Source: Streptomyces albiflavescens (GTDB lineage: Bacteria > Actinomycetota > Actinomycetes > Streptomycetales > Streptomycetaceae). Taken from it: a stretch of DNA of 64,000 bases. Of this stretch, positions 17,669-25,578 are shown piece after piece. Position 1 is the first letter of the stretch. The number at the start of each line of letters is the position of its first letter. A program made the position numbers and the translations under genes. The stretch is from NCBI RefSeq assembly GCF_014645835.1, contig NZ_BMMM01000005.1, positions 1-64,000 of the forward strand, read 5' to 3'. The notes beneath the pieces are model-generated. The model did no database searches and was not told the DNA's origin. It saw only the letters and a list, made by a program, of their open reading frames with translations.

Positions 17669-18254
17669 CCACCCCGACCGGCAGACGGCCGGGGGCACCC
17701 GCTCGGTGAAGGTGATGATCGCCGGCGGCTTCGGCACCGGCAAGACCACCATGGTGCGCTCGGTCAGCGACATCAAGCCGCTGACCACCGAGGAGACGCT
17801 GACTCAGGCCAGTGCCGACGTCGACAACCTGATCGGCGTGGCGGACAAGACGGAGACCACCGTCAGCCTGGACTTCGGCAAGATCGGCATCAACGACGAA
17901 CTCGTCCTGTATCTGTTCGGGACGCCGGGCCAGGAGCGGTTCTGGTTCCTGTGGAACGGTCTGTTCAAGGGCGCCCTCGGGGCGGTGGTCCTGGTGGACA
18001 CCCGGCGGCTGGCCTCCAGCTTCCGGGCCATCGAGGAGATGGAGCGGCAGGACGTCCCGTTCGTCATCGCCCTGAACGTGTTCCCCGACTCCAAGGAGCA
18101 CCCGATCGACGAGATCCGCGACGCCCTGGACATCCCCCCGCACATCCCGGTCGTGGCCTGCGACGCCCGCGACCGGGCATCCAGCCGTGACGTGCTGATC
18201 GCGCTGATACGGCATCTCAAGGAACGCTCGGCAGTCGCTCTGGAGCCCCGATGA
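17649..18254 (+). CDS. cvnD: Conservon small GTPase CvnD
   Basis: 201-residue Ras-like GTPase. G1 loop GGFGTGKTT near residue 21-29, G3 region FGTPGQERFWFLW near 86, and ALNVFPDS in the G4 position (NVFP replaces NKxD, as usual in this family). GTG at 17649 has GAGGAGG 6 bases upstream, so it starts inside the end of cvnC. Predicted to cycle between GTP and GDP with CvnB and CvnC at the CvnA membrane scaffold. Confidence 0.92.
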   Translation: MDFKGFDHPDRQTAGGTRSVKVMIAGGFGTGKTTMVRSVSDIKPLTTEETLTQASADVDNLIGVADKTETTVSLDFGKIGINDELVLYLFGTPGQERFWFLWNGLFKGALGAVVLVDTRRLASSFRAIEEMERQDVPFVIALNVFPDSKEHPIDEIRDALDIPPHIPVVACDARDRASSRDVLIALIRHLKERSAVALEPR

Positions 18255-19519
18255 ACGACCAGCCCTTAAACGGTCCCGACGCCCCTCGCGGATGCCCCGT
18301 CGCACACGGCGGCGACGGCGACCTCACCCGGCTGTACGGGCCGGAGGCGGCGCTCGACCCGCTCGGCATCTACGCGCGGCTGCGCAAGGAGTACGGGGCC
18401 GTGGCGCCGATACTGCTGGAGGGCGACGTGCCCGCCTGGCTGGTCCTGGGCTACCGGGAGAACCGGCGGGTGCTCGACAATCCCCGCCAGTTCAGCCGGG
18501 ATTCACACAACTGGCGGGATCTGAACCAGGGGCGCGTCGGCCAGGCCTCGCCGCTGATCCAGATGTTGGGCTGGCGCCCCGACTGTGTGTCGCAGGACGG
18601 TGAGCCGCACCGCAGGCTGCGCGGCGCGGTCACCGACAATCTGCAGACGATCGCCGGGCGTGGCATCCGGCGTCATGTCACGCATTTTGCGAACAAGCAG
18701 ATCGACGCGTTCGCCGACGCGGGCAGAGCCGACCTGGTGGGCGACTTCGCCGAGTATCTGCCGATGCTGGTACTGACCAGGTTGTTCGGGCTGCCGGCGG
18801 GCGAAGGGCGGAGTCTTGCCGCTTCCTGCGCGCAGGTGATCAAGGGCGGCGAGGAGGCCCTGGCCCACAACAACCGCATTATGCAGATCCTCGGGGAACT
18901 CGCCGAGCGTAAGCGCGCCGAACCCGGACCGGACTTCACCACCGGTCTGCTCGGGCACCGCGCTGACCTGGACGAGGGCGAGATCCTCAGCCACCTGCGG
19001 CTGGTTCTGATTACCGCGCACACCACCACCAGCAATCTGCTGGCCCGGGTGCTCCAACTGATCCTCACCGATACCTCCCGCCTCGCGGGGCTCGTCAGCG
19101 GACAGCTGATCGTCTCCGCGGTCGTCGAGGAGGTCCTGTGGAACACCCCACCGCTGGCTGTCCTACCGGGACGCTTCGCTACCGCGGATCTCGAACTCGG
19201 TGGGCACCACATCAAGGAGGGCGACCTCCTGGTGCTCGGTCTCACCGCGGGCAACCTCGACCCCGAGATCCGGCCCGACACCGGTGTCTCCGTCCAGGGC
19301 AATCAGTCGCACCTGGCGTTCAGCGGCGGTGGCCACGAGTGCCCCGGCCAGAACATCGGCCAGGCCATCATCGAGACGGCCGTCGACGTCCTGCTGCATC
19401 GGCTGCCGGGCCTGCGCCTCGCCGTACCGGCCGACGAGCTCACCTCGACGGCCTCCACCTGGGAGGCGCGACTGGACGCCCTGCCGGTGGAGTTCGCGGC
19501 GCAGACCGCCGGGGTGTGA
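18251..19519 (+). CDS. cvnE: Conservon cytochrome P450 CvnE (CYP157-like)
   Basis: 422-residue P450. The heme ligand is Cys364 in SGGGHECPGQN; the I-helix reads ITAHTTTSN (254-262) in place of AGHETT. The K-helix reads EVLW at 294-297, so the otherwise near-universal Arg of ExxR is Trp. The same departure is known for Streptomyces CYP157 proteins, which sit in conservons. Leu6 is TTA, suggesting bldA control of the last step of the operon. The ATG overlaps the cvnD stop, and a perfect palindromic terminator follows 5 bases after its own stop. Substrate unknown. Confidence 0.92.
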   Translation: MNDQPLNGPDAPRGCPVAHGGDGDLTRLYGPEAALDPLGIYARLRKEYGAVAPILLEGDVPAWLVLGYRENRRVLDNPRQFSRDSHNWRDLNQGRVGQASPLIQMLGWRPDCVSQDGEPHRRLRGAVTDNLQTIAGRGIRRHVTHFANKQIDAFADAGRADLVGDFAEYLPMLVLTRLFGLPAGEGRSLAASCAQVIKGGEEALAHNNRIMQILGELAERKRAEPGPDFTTGLLGHRADLDEGEILSHLRLVLITAHTTTSNLLARVLQLILTDTSRLAGLVSGQLIVSAVVEEVLWNTPPLAVLPGRFATADLELGGHHIKEGDLLVLGLTAGNLDPEIRPDTGVSVQGNQSHLAFSGGGHECPGQNIGQAIIETAVDVLLHRLPGLRLAVPADELTSTASTWEARLDALPVEFAAQTAGV

Positions 19520-19524
19520 GCGTG

Positions 19525-19552
19525 GAGGGAGCCACGCATGCGTGGCTCCCTC
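19525..19552 (+). terminator. Perfect 28-bp palindromic terminator
   Basis: From GAGGGAGCCACGCA at 19525 the next 14 bases are its exact reverse complement, giving a 28-bp perfect palindrome that folds into a 12-bp stem with a minimal loop. It starts 6 bases after the cvnE stop. There is no T-run, which is common for Streptomyces terminators. It may work for both strands. Confidence 0.8.
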
Positions 19553-19609
19553 AAGAGCGCGCCGGGCGTCAGCCGACGCTGCGTTGCTCGACGCGGGCAG
19601 CGCCACGGG

Positions 19610-19708
19610 GTTCTCGTGGCTGGCTTCGCCGGCGAGCGGATCTGCGAGCTCACGCATTTCGAGACGACGCTCGCCCCGCACTTCGGCCTGCCCCGCGCGC
19701 TCGACTAG
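19610..19708 (+). pseudogene. C-terminal remnant resembling an ECF sigma SnoaL tail
   Basis: Thirty-two codons to a TAG stop read VLVAGFAGERICELTHFETT and then a stretch ending HFGLPRALD. This resembles the C-terminal end of SnoaL-tailed ECF sigma factors, where a strand of the form GxRIxEITxF is followed by a FGLP motif. No start codon, RBS or upstream domain exists in frame. It lies between the conservon and another, intact, ECF sigma gene on the opposite strand. It looks like the stump of a deleted gene; homology is judged by eye. Confidence 0.45.
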
Positions 19709-19789
19709 AAGGTGCACGGCATCCGGCCCCGGCTCTCCTCCCGTCCCCGTCGCTTGCCGTCGAGCTGTTTGCAGCAGTCCGGAGCGCGG

Positions 19790-20725
19790 TCAGCGCGTCC
19801 GGTCGATCTGCGGCCGACGAGACTGGTTCGCCTCGCGCATGACCGCCCAGGCGTCCGCCACCGGACCCACGTGCCGGAGCTTGTCCGGGTTGATCACCGA
19901 GCGGATCGTCTGGATCCGTCCGTCGAGGATGTCGAGCGCCAAGGTGTTGACGACCTTGCCGTCCCGGTCGCGGATGATCGCGCCCGGCTGGCCGTTCACC
20001 TGCTGGGGCTCCACCGCGATGCCGATCTTGACCAGCGGGGAGACGATCGCGGCGAGCAACCGGGCCACGTTCTCGGCACCGACGATGTCCTTGGCCCATT
20101 GCGGGGCCTTGCCGCCGCCGTCGCCGACCATGCGCACGTCGCCGGCCAGGAGCTCACGCAGCCCGTCGACGTCTCCTTCCCTGAAGGCGTCGAAGAATCG
20201 CTCTGCGAGTTCCTCGCGTTCCTTCCGGTCGGCCTCGAACCGGGGCCGGCCCGCGTCCATGTGGCGGCGCGCCCGGACGGCGAGCTGGCGGCACGCCGCC
20301 TCCGAGCGCCCCACGGCCGACGCGATCTCCGGGAAGCCGAAACCGAACACCTCGCGCAGTACGAAGACCGCCCGCTCCAGCGGGCTGAGCCGCTCGAGCA
20401 GCAACAGGGCCGCCATCGACAACGAGTCGGCCAGCTCCGCCGAGCGCTCCGGGTCCTGGTAGGGGTCGGTCAGCAGCGGCTCGGGAAACCACGGCCCGAC
20501 GTACTCCTCCCGCCGGACGCGGGCCGAGCGCAGCACGTCGATCGAGACCCGGGTGACCACGGCCGACAGATAGGCCCTGGTCGACCTGGGCGGTGCCGGG
20601 GCCGCCTCCAAGCGCAGCCAGGTCTCCTGGACCGCGTCCTCGGCCTCGCTCACGCTGCCGAGGATCCGGTAGGCGATCGAGAACAGCAGTGGCCGCAGCT
20701 GTTCGAACTCCTCGGCGCGGGTCAC
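19790..20725 (-). CDS. ECF41-type RNA polymerase sigma factor
   Basis: 311 residues. Sigma2 (~10-75, AEDAVQETWLRL), sigma4 (~115-170, LSPLERAVFVLREVFGFGF) and a SnoaL-like C-terminal domain. ECF41 marks are present: WFPEPLL in the linker, DGGGKAP near 225 and NPDKL near 285. In this group the C-terminal extension replaces an anti-sigma factor. GTG start (AGGAGG upstream) overlaps the epimerase stop by 4 bases. ECF41 genes usually neighbour an oxidoreductase, epimerase or carboxymuconolactone decarboxylase that they control; here it is the epimerase, preceded by a matching promoter. Confidence 0.93.
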   Translation of the reverse strand: MTRAEEFEQLRPLLFSIAYRILGSVSEAEDAVQETWLRLEAAPAPPRSTRAYLSAVVTRVSIDVLRSARVRREEYVGPWFPEPLLTDPYQDPERSAELADSLSMAALLLLERLSPLERAVFVLREVFGFGFPEIASAVGRSEAACRQLAVRARRHMDAGRPRFEADRKEREELAERFFDAFREGDVDGLRELLAGDVRMVGDGGGKAPQWAKDIVGAENVARLLAAIVSPLVKIGIAVEPQQVNGQPGAIIRDRDGKVVNTLALDILDGRIQTIRSVINPDKLRHVGPVADAWAVMREANQSRRPQIDRTR

Positions 20726-21654
20726 GCGAGCTCCTCCTTGAAGCCCTGCCGCCACGAGGGATAGCGCGGCTCCCAGCCGAGTTCCCGCTTGGCCTTGGCG
20801 TTGGAGAAGCCGCGCCCCTCGGTCATCATCACCACCGCCTGTTCCCCGGCCAGCAGTCGCGCCAGCCACCTGGGCACCCGCATCGGTGGCTTCGCGCCCG
20901 CGCACGTGGCCAGATAGGGCAGCCACTCACTCGCCGGGGCCGGTTCGTCGTCGACGATGTTGAAGACGCCCGTCGCCTTCTGTTCCACGGCCAGGACGGT
21001 AGCGCTCGCCGCGTCGTCCAGATGCACCCACGAGCTGTAGCCGGTGGCGCGCCCCACCAGCGGGAACTGCCGTTTGCGCACCAGCTCGACCTGGTCGTCG
21101 ATGGCGTCCGGCCCGTAGAACGCGCCGTAGCGCAGCACCGCGCCACCGGCCTTGAGGACCACGTCCTCGACGTGGCGCATCGCCTCCATGCCCGCCTGCG
21201 CCGCCGTCCCCGTCATCAGGTCCAGCGGGTCCTCCTCGGTCTTCACCCAGCCGCCCTCGCGGATGCCGTTCCAAGAGGCGTAGCCCTGCGCGACGAGGTG
21301 GGAGACACCGGTCGCCTCGGCGGCGGCCAGCAGGTGGTCCGTCCCCTCGGTGCGCAATCGGTTCGTGGTGGCGAACCAGCGGTCCGGGTGCTTCAGATCG
21401 GGCTTGCCGGCGTGCGCCATGGAAATCGCGGTCATCTGGTGAACGATCACCTCCGGCCGGGCCGCGGCCACCGCCTCACCGACAGACACCGCGTCCAGCC
21501 CGTCCATCACGACACCATGCGCGCCCAGTCGCTCCGCCAACTCCAGCTTGGCCGCGCTCGTCGTGGTCGCCGTCACCTGGTGGCCACGGGCCACCAGCTG
21601 TGGGACCAGCCGCCGACCCAGCACCCCGGTCCCGCCTGCCACGAACACCCGCAT
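20722..21654 (-). CDS. NAD(P)-dependent epimerase/reductase, ECF41 partner
   Basis: 310-residue extended SDR-type protein. N-terminal Rossmann motif GGTGVLGR at residues 7-14; the active-site region is atypical, around QGYASWNG, rather than a clear YxxxK. ATG at 21654 gives the best spacing (8 bases) to AGGAAGG; ATG at 21660 and GTG at 21663 are alternatives. It is first in a two-gene operon with the ECF41 sigma factor and is driven by an ECF41-type promoter. Substrate unknown. Confidence 0.88.
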   Translation of the reverse strand: MRVFVAGGTGVLGRRLVPQLVARGHQVTATTTSAAKLELAERLGAHGVVMDGLDAVSVGEAVAAARPEVIVHQMTAISMAHAGKPDLKHPDRWFATTNRLRTEGTDHLLAAAEATGVSHLVAQGYASWNGIREGGWVKTEEDPLDLMTGTAAQAGMEAMRHVEDVVLKAGGAVLRYGAFYGPDAIDDQVELVRKRQFPLVGRATGYSSWVHLDDAASATVLAVEQKATGVFNIVDDEPAPASEWLPYLATCAGAKPPMRVPRWLARLLAGEQAVVMMTEGRGFSNAKAKRELGWEPRYPSWRQGFKEELA

Positions 21655-21696
21655 GACCATCACCTTCCTGATTCCAGAATTGGCTCTCAGCGTTGA

Positions 21697-21723
21697 GACG
21701 AGACAGCCCGTGTGTCTGTGACA
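21697..21723 (-). promoter_or_regulatory. ECF41-type promoter (TGTCACA-N16-CGTC)
   Basis: Reading the minus strand, TGTCACA (21723-21717) is followed after exactly 16 bases by CGTC (21700-21697). This equals the described ECF41 consensus. It lies about 43 bases before the epimerase start, the right place for an autoregulated epimerase/sigma operon. Confidence 0.85.
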
Positions 21724-21949
21724 TACGGAAGAAGGGGGAGCGCAGGTGTCCGACGACGCGTGCGCGTATGGCTGCCGGCCGCGGACGGCGGCGTCACCGT
21801 GGCGAACGGCCGGGAAAGGGGCTGACCTGCGTCACCCTCGCTGCGGCAATCGGGCAGTAAGCACACGGGTCCGTCCTGATTGCCGTACCGGGCAGAGGCG
21901 GCGGGTTAGGTTCGGTTCTGGCGTGCGTATCAACGGAAGGGGATTCCTC

Positions 21950-22843
21950 ATGGGCCTGATCGGATCGATCGGCCTGATCCTGCATCCCAGACGCAACCCG
22001 GGACCGGTCATCGAATCGGTCGTTCAATGGGCCCGTAAGAGCCAGACCGCGGTATTGGGGCTGCCGGACGAGGTGGGCCGGATCGACTGCAGCGCGGTGT
22101 CCGTGCCGGCGGACGCCCTCGTCGCCCGGGCCGGACTGGTCGTCAGCCTCGGCGGTGACGGAACCATGCTCCGCGCCATGCGACTTCTCTTCGGCACCGC
22201 CACCCCCGTGCTCGGGGTCAATCTGGGCCGGCTGGGCTTCCTCGCCGAGATCGACGTCGACGACCTGCCCATGGCGCTGGACAGAGTCGACCAGGGCCAC
22301 TTCACCACCGAGCCGCGCATGGCCGTGCGGACCTGCCTCCCGGACGGGCGCGAGTTCCGTGCGTTCAACGACATCGCCCTCGTACGGGTACCCGGTAGCG
22401 GACTTGCCGCCATCGCGATCTGCCTCCAGGGCCACGAGTTCATCCGGTACGCGGCCGACGCGGTCGTCGTCTCCACGTCGACCGGATCAACGGCGTACAG
22501 CTTCGCCGCGGGCGGCCCGATCATGTCGCCCAGAGTCGAGGCCATCCTCGTCGTCCCCGCCAGCGCCCACTCGTCGTTCGACAGGGCGCTCGTCCTGCCG
22601 GCGGACGAGGACGTCACACTCGTGCTGCTGCCTACGACGGGGCGCCTTGCCGTCGAGGTCGACGGTGAAGTGGTCGGTTACCTGGACGCGGACGACCGGA
22701 TCACGGTGACGGCTGCTCCCGCGGCGGCTCAGGTTGTACGCCTCGGCGGCACGACGTTCTACCAGCGGGCGCGCAGAAAACTCGGTATCAAGGGCAGCGT
22801 GGAAGCGGGCCGCCAGGCACCGGATGGCGCGCCTGCGCCGTGA
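21950..22843 (+). CDS. nadK: NAD(+) kinase
   Basis: 297 residues. VSLGGDGTML at ~62-71 carries the GGDG motif for nucleotide binding; FNDIALVR is the NE/D segment, and STSTGSTAYSFAAGGP is the conserved substrate loop. It phosphorylates NAD to NADP using ATP or polyphosphate. ATG at 21950 is preceded by GGAAGGGGA. Streptomyces commonly have two NAD kinases; this one stands outside the recN/tly-type context usual for the housekeeping copy, so it may be the accessory paralogue. Confidence 0.93.
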   Translation: MGLIGSIGLILHPRRNPGPVIESVVQWARKSQTAVLGLPDEVGRIDCSAVSVPADALVARAGLVVSLGGDGTMLRAMRLLFGTATPVLGVNLGRLGFLAEIDVDDLPMALDRVDQGHFTTEPRMAVRTCLPDGREFRAFNDIALVRVPGSGLAAIAICLQGHEFIRYAADAVVVSTSTGSTAYSFAAGGPIMSPRVEAILVVPASAHSSFDRALVLPADEDVTLVLLPTTGRLAVEVDGEVVGYLDADDRITVTAAPAAAQVVRLGGTTFYQRARRKLGIKGSVEAGRQAPDGAPAP

Positions 22844-23063
22844 CGAGGCACGCCTGCGCAGTCAACGCCGTGGGCGGCGACCGAAGTCGACCTGTCCGAC
22901 GTGCCGCTCACTGCTTTCCGGGCGCGGGATCCCGCTGGTGAGCACCTCGGAGCAGTCCTCGGCGAAGTGACGGAAGGTCCGGATGGCCGATGGCCGATGG
23001 CAGACGGCCGATGGCGCTCCGCCGACGTCACCTCAGGGCCGGATGGCGGCTGGAGCTCCGGGC

Positions 23064-23423
23064 TCAGCCGTTCATGCGGGCCGCGGCGCGGCGCTGCCGT
23101 TTCCCGAGGGGCGCCTGGGAGAGGTCCTCGGCCTGGGACCTGAGGTTCTTGTAGCCGTAGCCCCGCTCGGTCAGCCACGCTTCCGCGGCGCCCTCGGCGC
23201 GTTCGGCCGCCTCCAGGATGTCCTCCTCGCTCTCTCCCGAGTCCAGGAACCGGAAGGTGAAGGCGGCTCGGGCGGCCAGGTCGTAGCTGAGGTGTCCCTC
23301 GGGGGTGAAGGCGGCACGCAGTACGTCGTGCTCCGGCGCACGGGCCAGGAGTTCGGCGCGTTGGTCGGAGCTGAGCGCGTCGAAGACGCCACGGACGGTG
23401 ATGCGGAATGTGCGGGTGCTCAT
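23064..23423 (-). CDS. DUF6204 family protein
   Basis: 119 residues beginning STRTFRITVRGVFDALS, a ferredoxin-like alpha/beta pattern common in Streptomyces as DUF6204; the mid-section LSYDLAARAAFTFRFLDSGE is the family core and the C-terminus is basic (KRQRRAAARMNG). Soluble and single-domain. Function unknown. Divergent from rpmG. Confidence 0.7.
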   Translation of the reverse strand: MSTRTFRITVRGVFDALSSDQRAELLARAPEHDVLRAAFTPEGHLSYDLAARAAFTFRFLDSGESEEDILEAAERAEGAAEAWLTERGYGYKNLRSQAEDLSQAPLGKRQRRAAARMNG

Positions 23424-23576
23424 GGCCCGACCCTGGGCAGTGGGGCCGGTGCGGCTCCATCGAGTTTCGCCGGTCGCTCCGCCGGGCGGGAATGCGGTGA
23501 CCGGGGTCGCTGTTACAGCTCACGTACCTGACATGCGCGAGTCACTATCGCGTTGTGTGGGCGGAAGGAGGACCTC

Positions 23577-23741
23577 ATGGCACGCAGCAGTGCGCGTCCC
23601 GTCGTCACGCTGAGGTCGACGGCCGGGACAGGCGTCACCTATGTGACGCGCAAGAACCGTCTGAACGACCCCGACCGGCTCGTGCTGCGCAAGTACGACC
23701 CGGTGGCCGGCGAGCACGTCGCGTTCCGGGAGGAACGCTGA
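23577..23741 (+). CDS. rpmG: 50S ribosomal protein L33, zinc-free paralogue
   Basis: 54 residues with the L33 core TYVTRKNRLNDPDRL and KYDPVAGEHVAFREE. The Cys pairs of the zinc-binding form are absent, so this is the C-minus type used under zinc limitation in actinomycetes. ATG follows GGAAGGAGG at 7 bases. It heads a small group with an L31-like fragment and an L36 paralogue. A Zur box is expected for such genes but I could not recognise one. Confidence 0.93.
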   Translation: MARSSARPVVTLRSTAGTGVTYVTRKNRLNDPDRLVLRKYDPVAGEHVAFREER

Positions 23742-23775
23742 ACCGAGCCCGGCGTCGCGGGGCGGACAGCCGCAG

Positions 23776-23988
23776 GTGAGCAATCCGCATGAGGCCAACG
23801 GCCACCCACTGATCGATGTCGAGATCGCGGCGGCGAGCCACGCGTTCCGCGCCAGGGCCCGGCGGGTCGTGGACAGCGCCGACCGTGTGGAGCGCTTCGA
23901 GGGTCGCTACGACCGCGGCCCGACGCTGAGCGCGGGCTGTGTCCGGCAGAAGCGGGCTGTATCCGGCAGAAAGAGAGCAGAGCTATGA
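23776..23988 (+). pseudogene. Truncated L31 (type B) C-terminal fragment
   Basis: From GTG 23776 the frame reads GHPLIDVEIAAASHAF then RRVVDSADRVERFEGRYDRG, matching the C-terminal half of bL31B (normally YPVVDVEISSASHPF...GRVERFxxRY). The N-terminal MKPGIHP half, with the ribosome-binding part, is missing and not found in any frame upstream. After residue 48 the frame runs into an unrelated tail made by a 20-bp tandem duplication and ends inside the rpmJ start. Most likely a decayed gene; a shortened functional protein cannot be excluded. Confidence 0.65.
23932..23971 (+). repeat. 20-bp tandem duplication before rpmJ
   Basis: GCGGGCTGTGTCCGGCAGAA at 23932-23951 is repeated at 23952-23971 with one change (G to A at position 10). 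It lies between the L31 fragment and the rpmJ ribosome binding site. Confidence 0.85.
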
Positions 23989-24107
23989 AGGTGCGCAAGT
24001 CCTTGGCTTCGTTGAAGTCCAAGCCCGGCGCTCAGGTGGTCCGTCGGCGGGGCGTGGTCTTCGTCGTCAACAAGAAGAACCCGCGGTTCAAGGCCCGCCA
24101 GGGCTGA
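23985..24107 (+). CDS. rpmJ: 50S ribosomal protein L36, zinc-free paralogue
   Basis: Forty codons: MKVRKSLASLKSKPGAQVV, then RRRGVVFVVNKKNPRFKARQ and a final Gly. This is the bL36 form with a KNPRFKARQG tail and none of the zinc-ligand Cys residues. AGAGAGCAG precedes the ATG. It pairs with the zinc-free L33 upstream, consistent with a zinc-starvation set of ribosomal proteins. The gene is short enough to be missed by automated length cut-offs. Confidence 0.95.
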   Translation: MKVRKSLASLKSKPGAQVVRRRGVVFVVNKKNPRFKARQG

Positions 24108-24121
24108 CACCCGGGGGGACG

Positions 24122-24165
24122 ACGGCCGGCCCGGCTCTCGCACGCGCGAGAACCGGGCCGGCCGT
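24122..24165. terminator. Strong bidirectional hairpin terminator
   Basis: ACGGCCGGCCCGG is followed by its exact complement CCGGGCCGGCCGT, with a further inner pairing TCTCGC/GCGAGA. The stem totals about 19 bp with a 4-base loop. It sits 14 bases after the rpmJ stop and between two convergent genes (rpmJ and the terpene synthase), so it can serve both. Confidence 0.85.
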
Positions 24166-24326
24166 CCGCACTGCACCGTGTACCACTTCCCCGCATACGT
24201 GGAGTCGAGGTGGTCGCTCGTCTGCAGCAGCGGGGGCCAGGCCGTGACCGGGTCGCTGGTCGTGACCGGGCCGACGTTTCCGCGCGGTAGGCGGATCCGG
24301 CCGGGCAGAAGCGGTGAGTCGGTGCG

Positions 24327-25358
24327 TCACACGGCGAGCAGATCGTCCAGCGAACCCTTGCCCGCCAACTCCGCGGTGGCGGCCGGGCCTTCCTTCGACG
24401 CGGCGTAGCGGCCCGAGGTCAGGGCCCACTCGTAGTTGCCGTTGATCCAGTGCTGGATGGCCTCCACGCCCATCCGGACCTGGACGCGCTGTTCGGCGCT
24501 CAGGGCCAGCTCCTCGCACATCTCGGGGACGCGGGCCTCGAGTTCGAGGTACTCGTCGAGGCACTCCGTGGTCATCCGGTACGCCTGGGCGGCGGCCTCC
24601 TCCCAGCCGCAGCCGCGCTCGCGGTGCAGCACGGCTATCAGGTTGTGGCCGTCCCCTCGGCGCTTCTCGCGTTCGAAGGAGTGGATGTCGTTCATGAACC
24701 CGATGGTGTCCGCGGCGAGATCGCGCATCCGGACCATCAGCGGATGGGCCTGCACCTGCGGCGGTACCTCGAAGTCGCGGCTGCGCTCACCGGCGTCGAT
24801 GCTGTGGTGGATGCCCACCGTGCGGCGCCGGAACTCCGCGTACGCGTCGAGGCCGAGCGTGCCCGCGAGACCCCGCGCGGCCAGGTCGACCTCCTCGGTG
24901 TGCGCGACAAGGAAGCGTCCCCATGAGGCGGCGAAGCGGGTCCGCCAGGTCAGGGACATGCCATCAGAGAGGTGGGCCCAGACCTCCGCCCAGGCGACGG
25001 TGATCGGGCACACCACACGGGGACTGGTTCCGGCGGGGCGCAGCGGTGTGGCTATCAGTTCCCGTGCCACCTCCGCTATGCGGTCCGCGCGGTCGGGCCT
25101 TCCGGTGTCGAACTGGTCGTCGAACAGGAAGGCCAGCGAGAACCAGTTCATCAGGACGACCATGTCGTCGGCCGAGGCGTGGGGATAGGTTCGTGCCGCC
25201 GCCTGGGGGAGGTCCCAGGACCGGTACTCCTCGAACCCGGCCTGGCTGCGCACCAGTCCCATGTCCCACACCCAGCGCAGATGGCGCTCTCGGGCGTACT
25301 CCAGGTGCTCGCTGACGGGGGTCTTGAAGGGGAGGTCGAACCTGACGTCCTGCGGCAT
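24327..25358 (-). CDS. Class I terpene cyclase (sesquiterpene type)
   Basis: 343 residues from ATG 25358 (AGAGGA 6 bases upstream). The Asp-rich metal motif is DDQFD at 80-84; the NSE triad is NDIHSFERE (Asn223, Ser227, Glu231); a SGRY pair near the C-terminus completes the pyrophosphate sensor. Length and the MPQDVRFDLP start resemble pentalenene synthase and related bacterial sesquiterpene cyclases, but the product cannot be assigned. It is monocistronic; no prenyltransferase or P450 is adjacent. Mg-dependent cyclisation of farnesyl diphosphate in the cytosol is inferred. Confidence 0.92.
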   Translation of the reverse strand: MPQDVRFDLPFKTPVSEHLEYARERHLRWVWDMGLVRSQAGFEEYRSWDLPQAAARTYPHASADDMVVLMNWFSLAFLFDDQFDTGRPDRADRIAEVARELIATPLRPAGTSPRVVCPITVAWAEVWAHLSDGMSLTWRTRFAASWGRFLVAHTEEVDLAARGLAGTLGLDAYAEFRRRTVGIHHSIDAGERSRDFEVPPQVQAHPLMVRMRDLAADTIGFMNDIHSFEREKRRGDGHNLIAVLHRERGCGWEEAAAQAYRMTTECLDEYLELEARVPEMCEELALSAEQRVQVRMGVEAIQHWINGNYEWALTSGRYAASKEGPAATAELAGKGSLDDLLAV

Positions 25359-25446
25359 TCGCGTCCTCTCTTGAGACGAATCACAGGCCCCCGCCCCTGC
25401 GAACAGGCGATCGTTATTGTCGCCCGCTGACTCGAACTGCTCTATC

Positions 25447-25468
25447 TGAGTCGGTGGTTGATGACTCA
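25447..25468. promoter_or_regulatory. Inverted repeat upstream of the terpene cyclase
   Basis: TGAGTC and GACTCA are separated by 10 bases, about 90 bases upstream of the cyclase start. A 6-bp dyad of this spacing could be an operator for the cyclase promoter. The evidence is the symmetry alone. Confidence 0.3.
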
Positions 25469-25578
25469 AGTGCGCTTCGAGACTGCCCAGAGCCTAAACG
25501 ATCTATGGTGTGAGGTCTGTAACGCATGATGCGGGTGTGATGCGTCTCAACTCGGTTCACCGCAGGTGAAGTCGGGTG

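Noticed and set aside
22982..23015. Short direct repeats of GATGGCC downstream of the NAD kinase
   Set aside because: Low-complexity duplication without gene or dyad context; too short to interpret.
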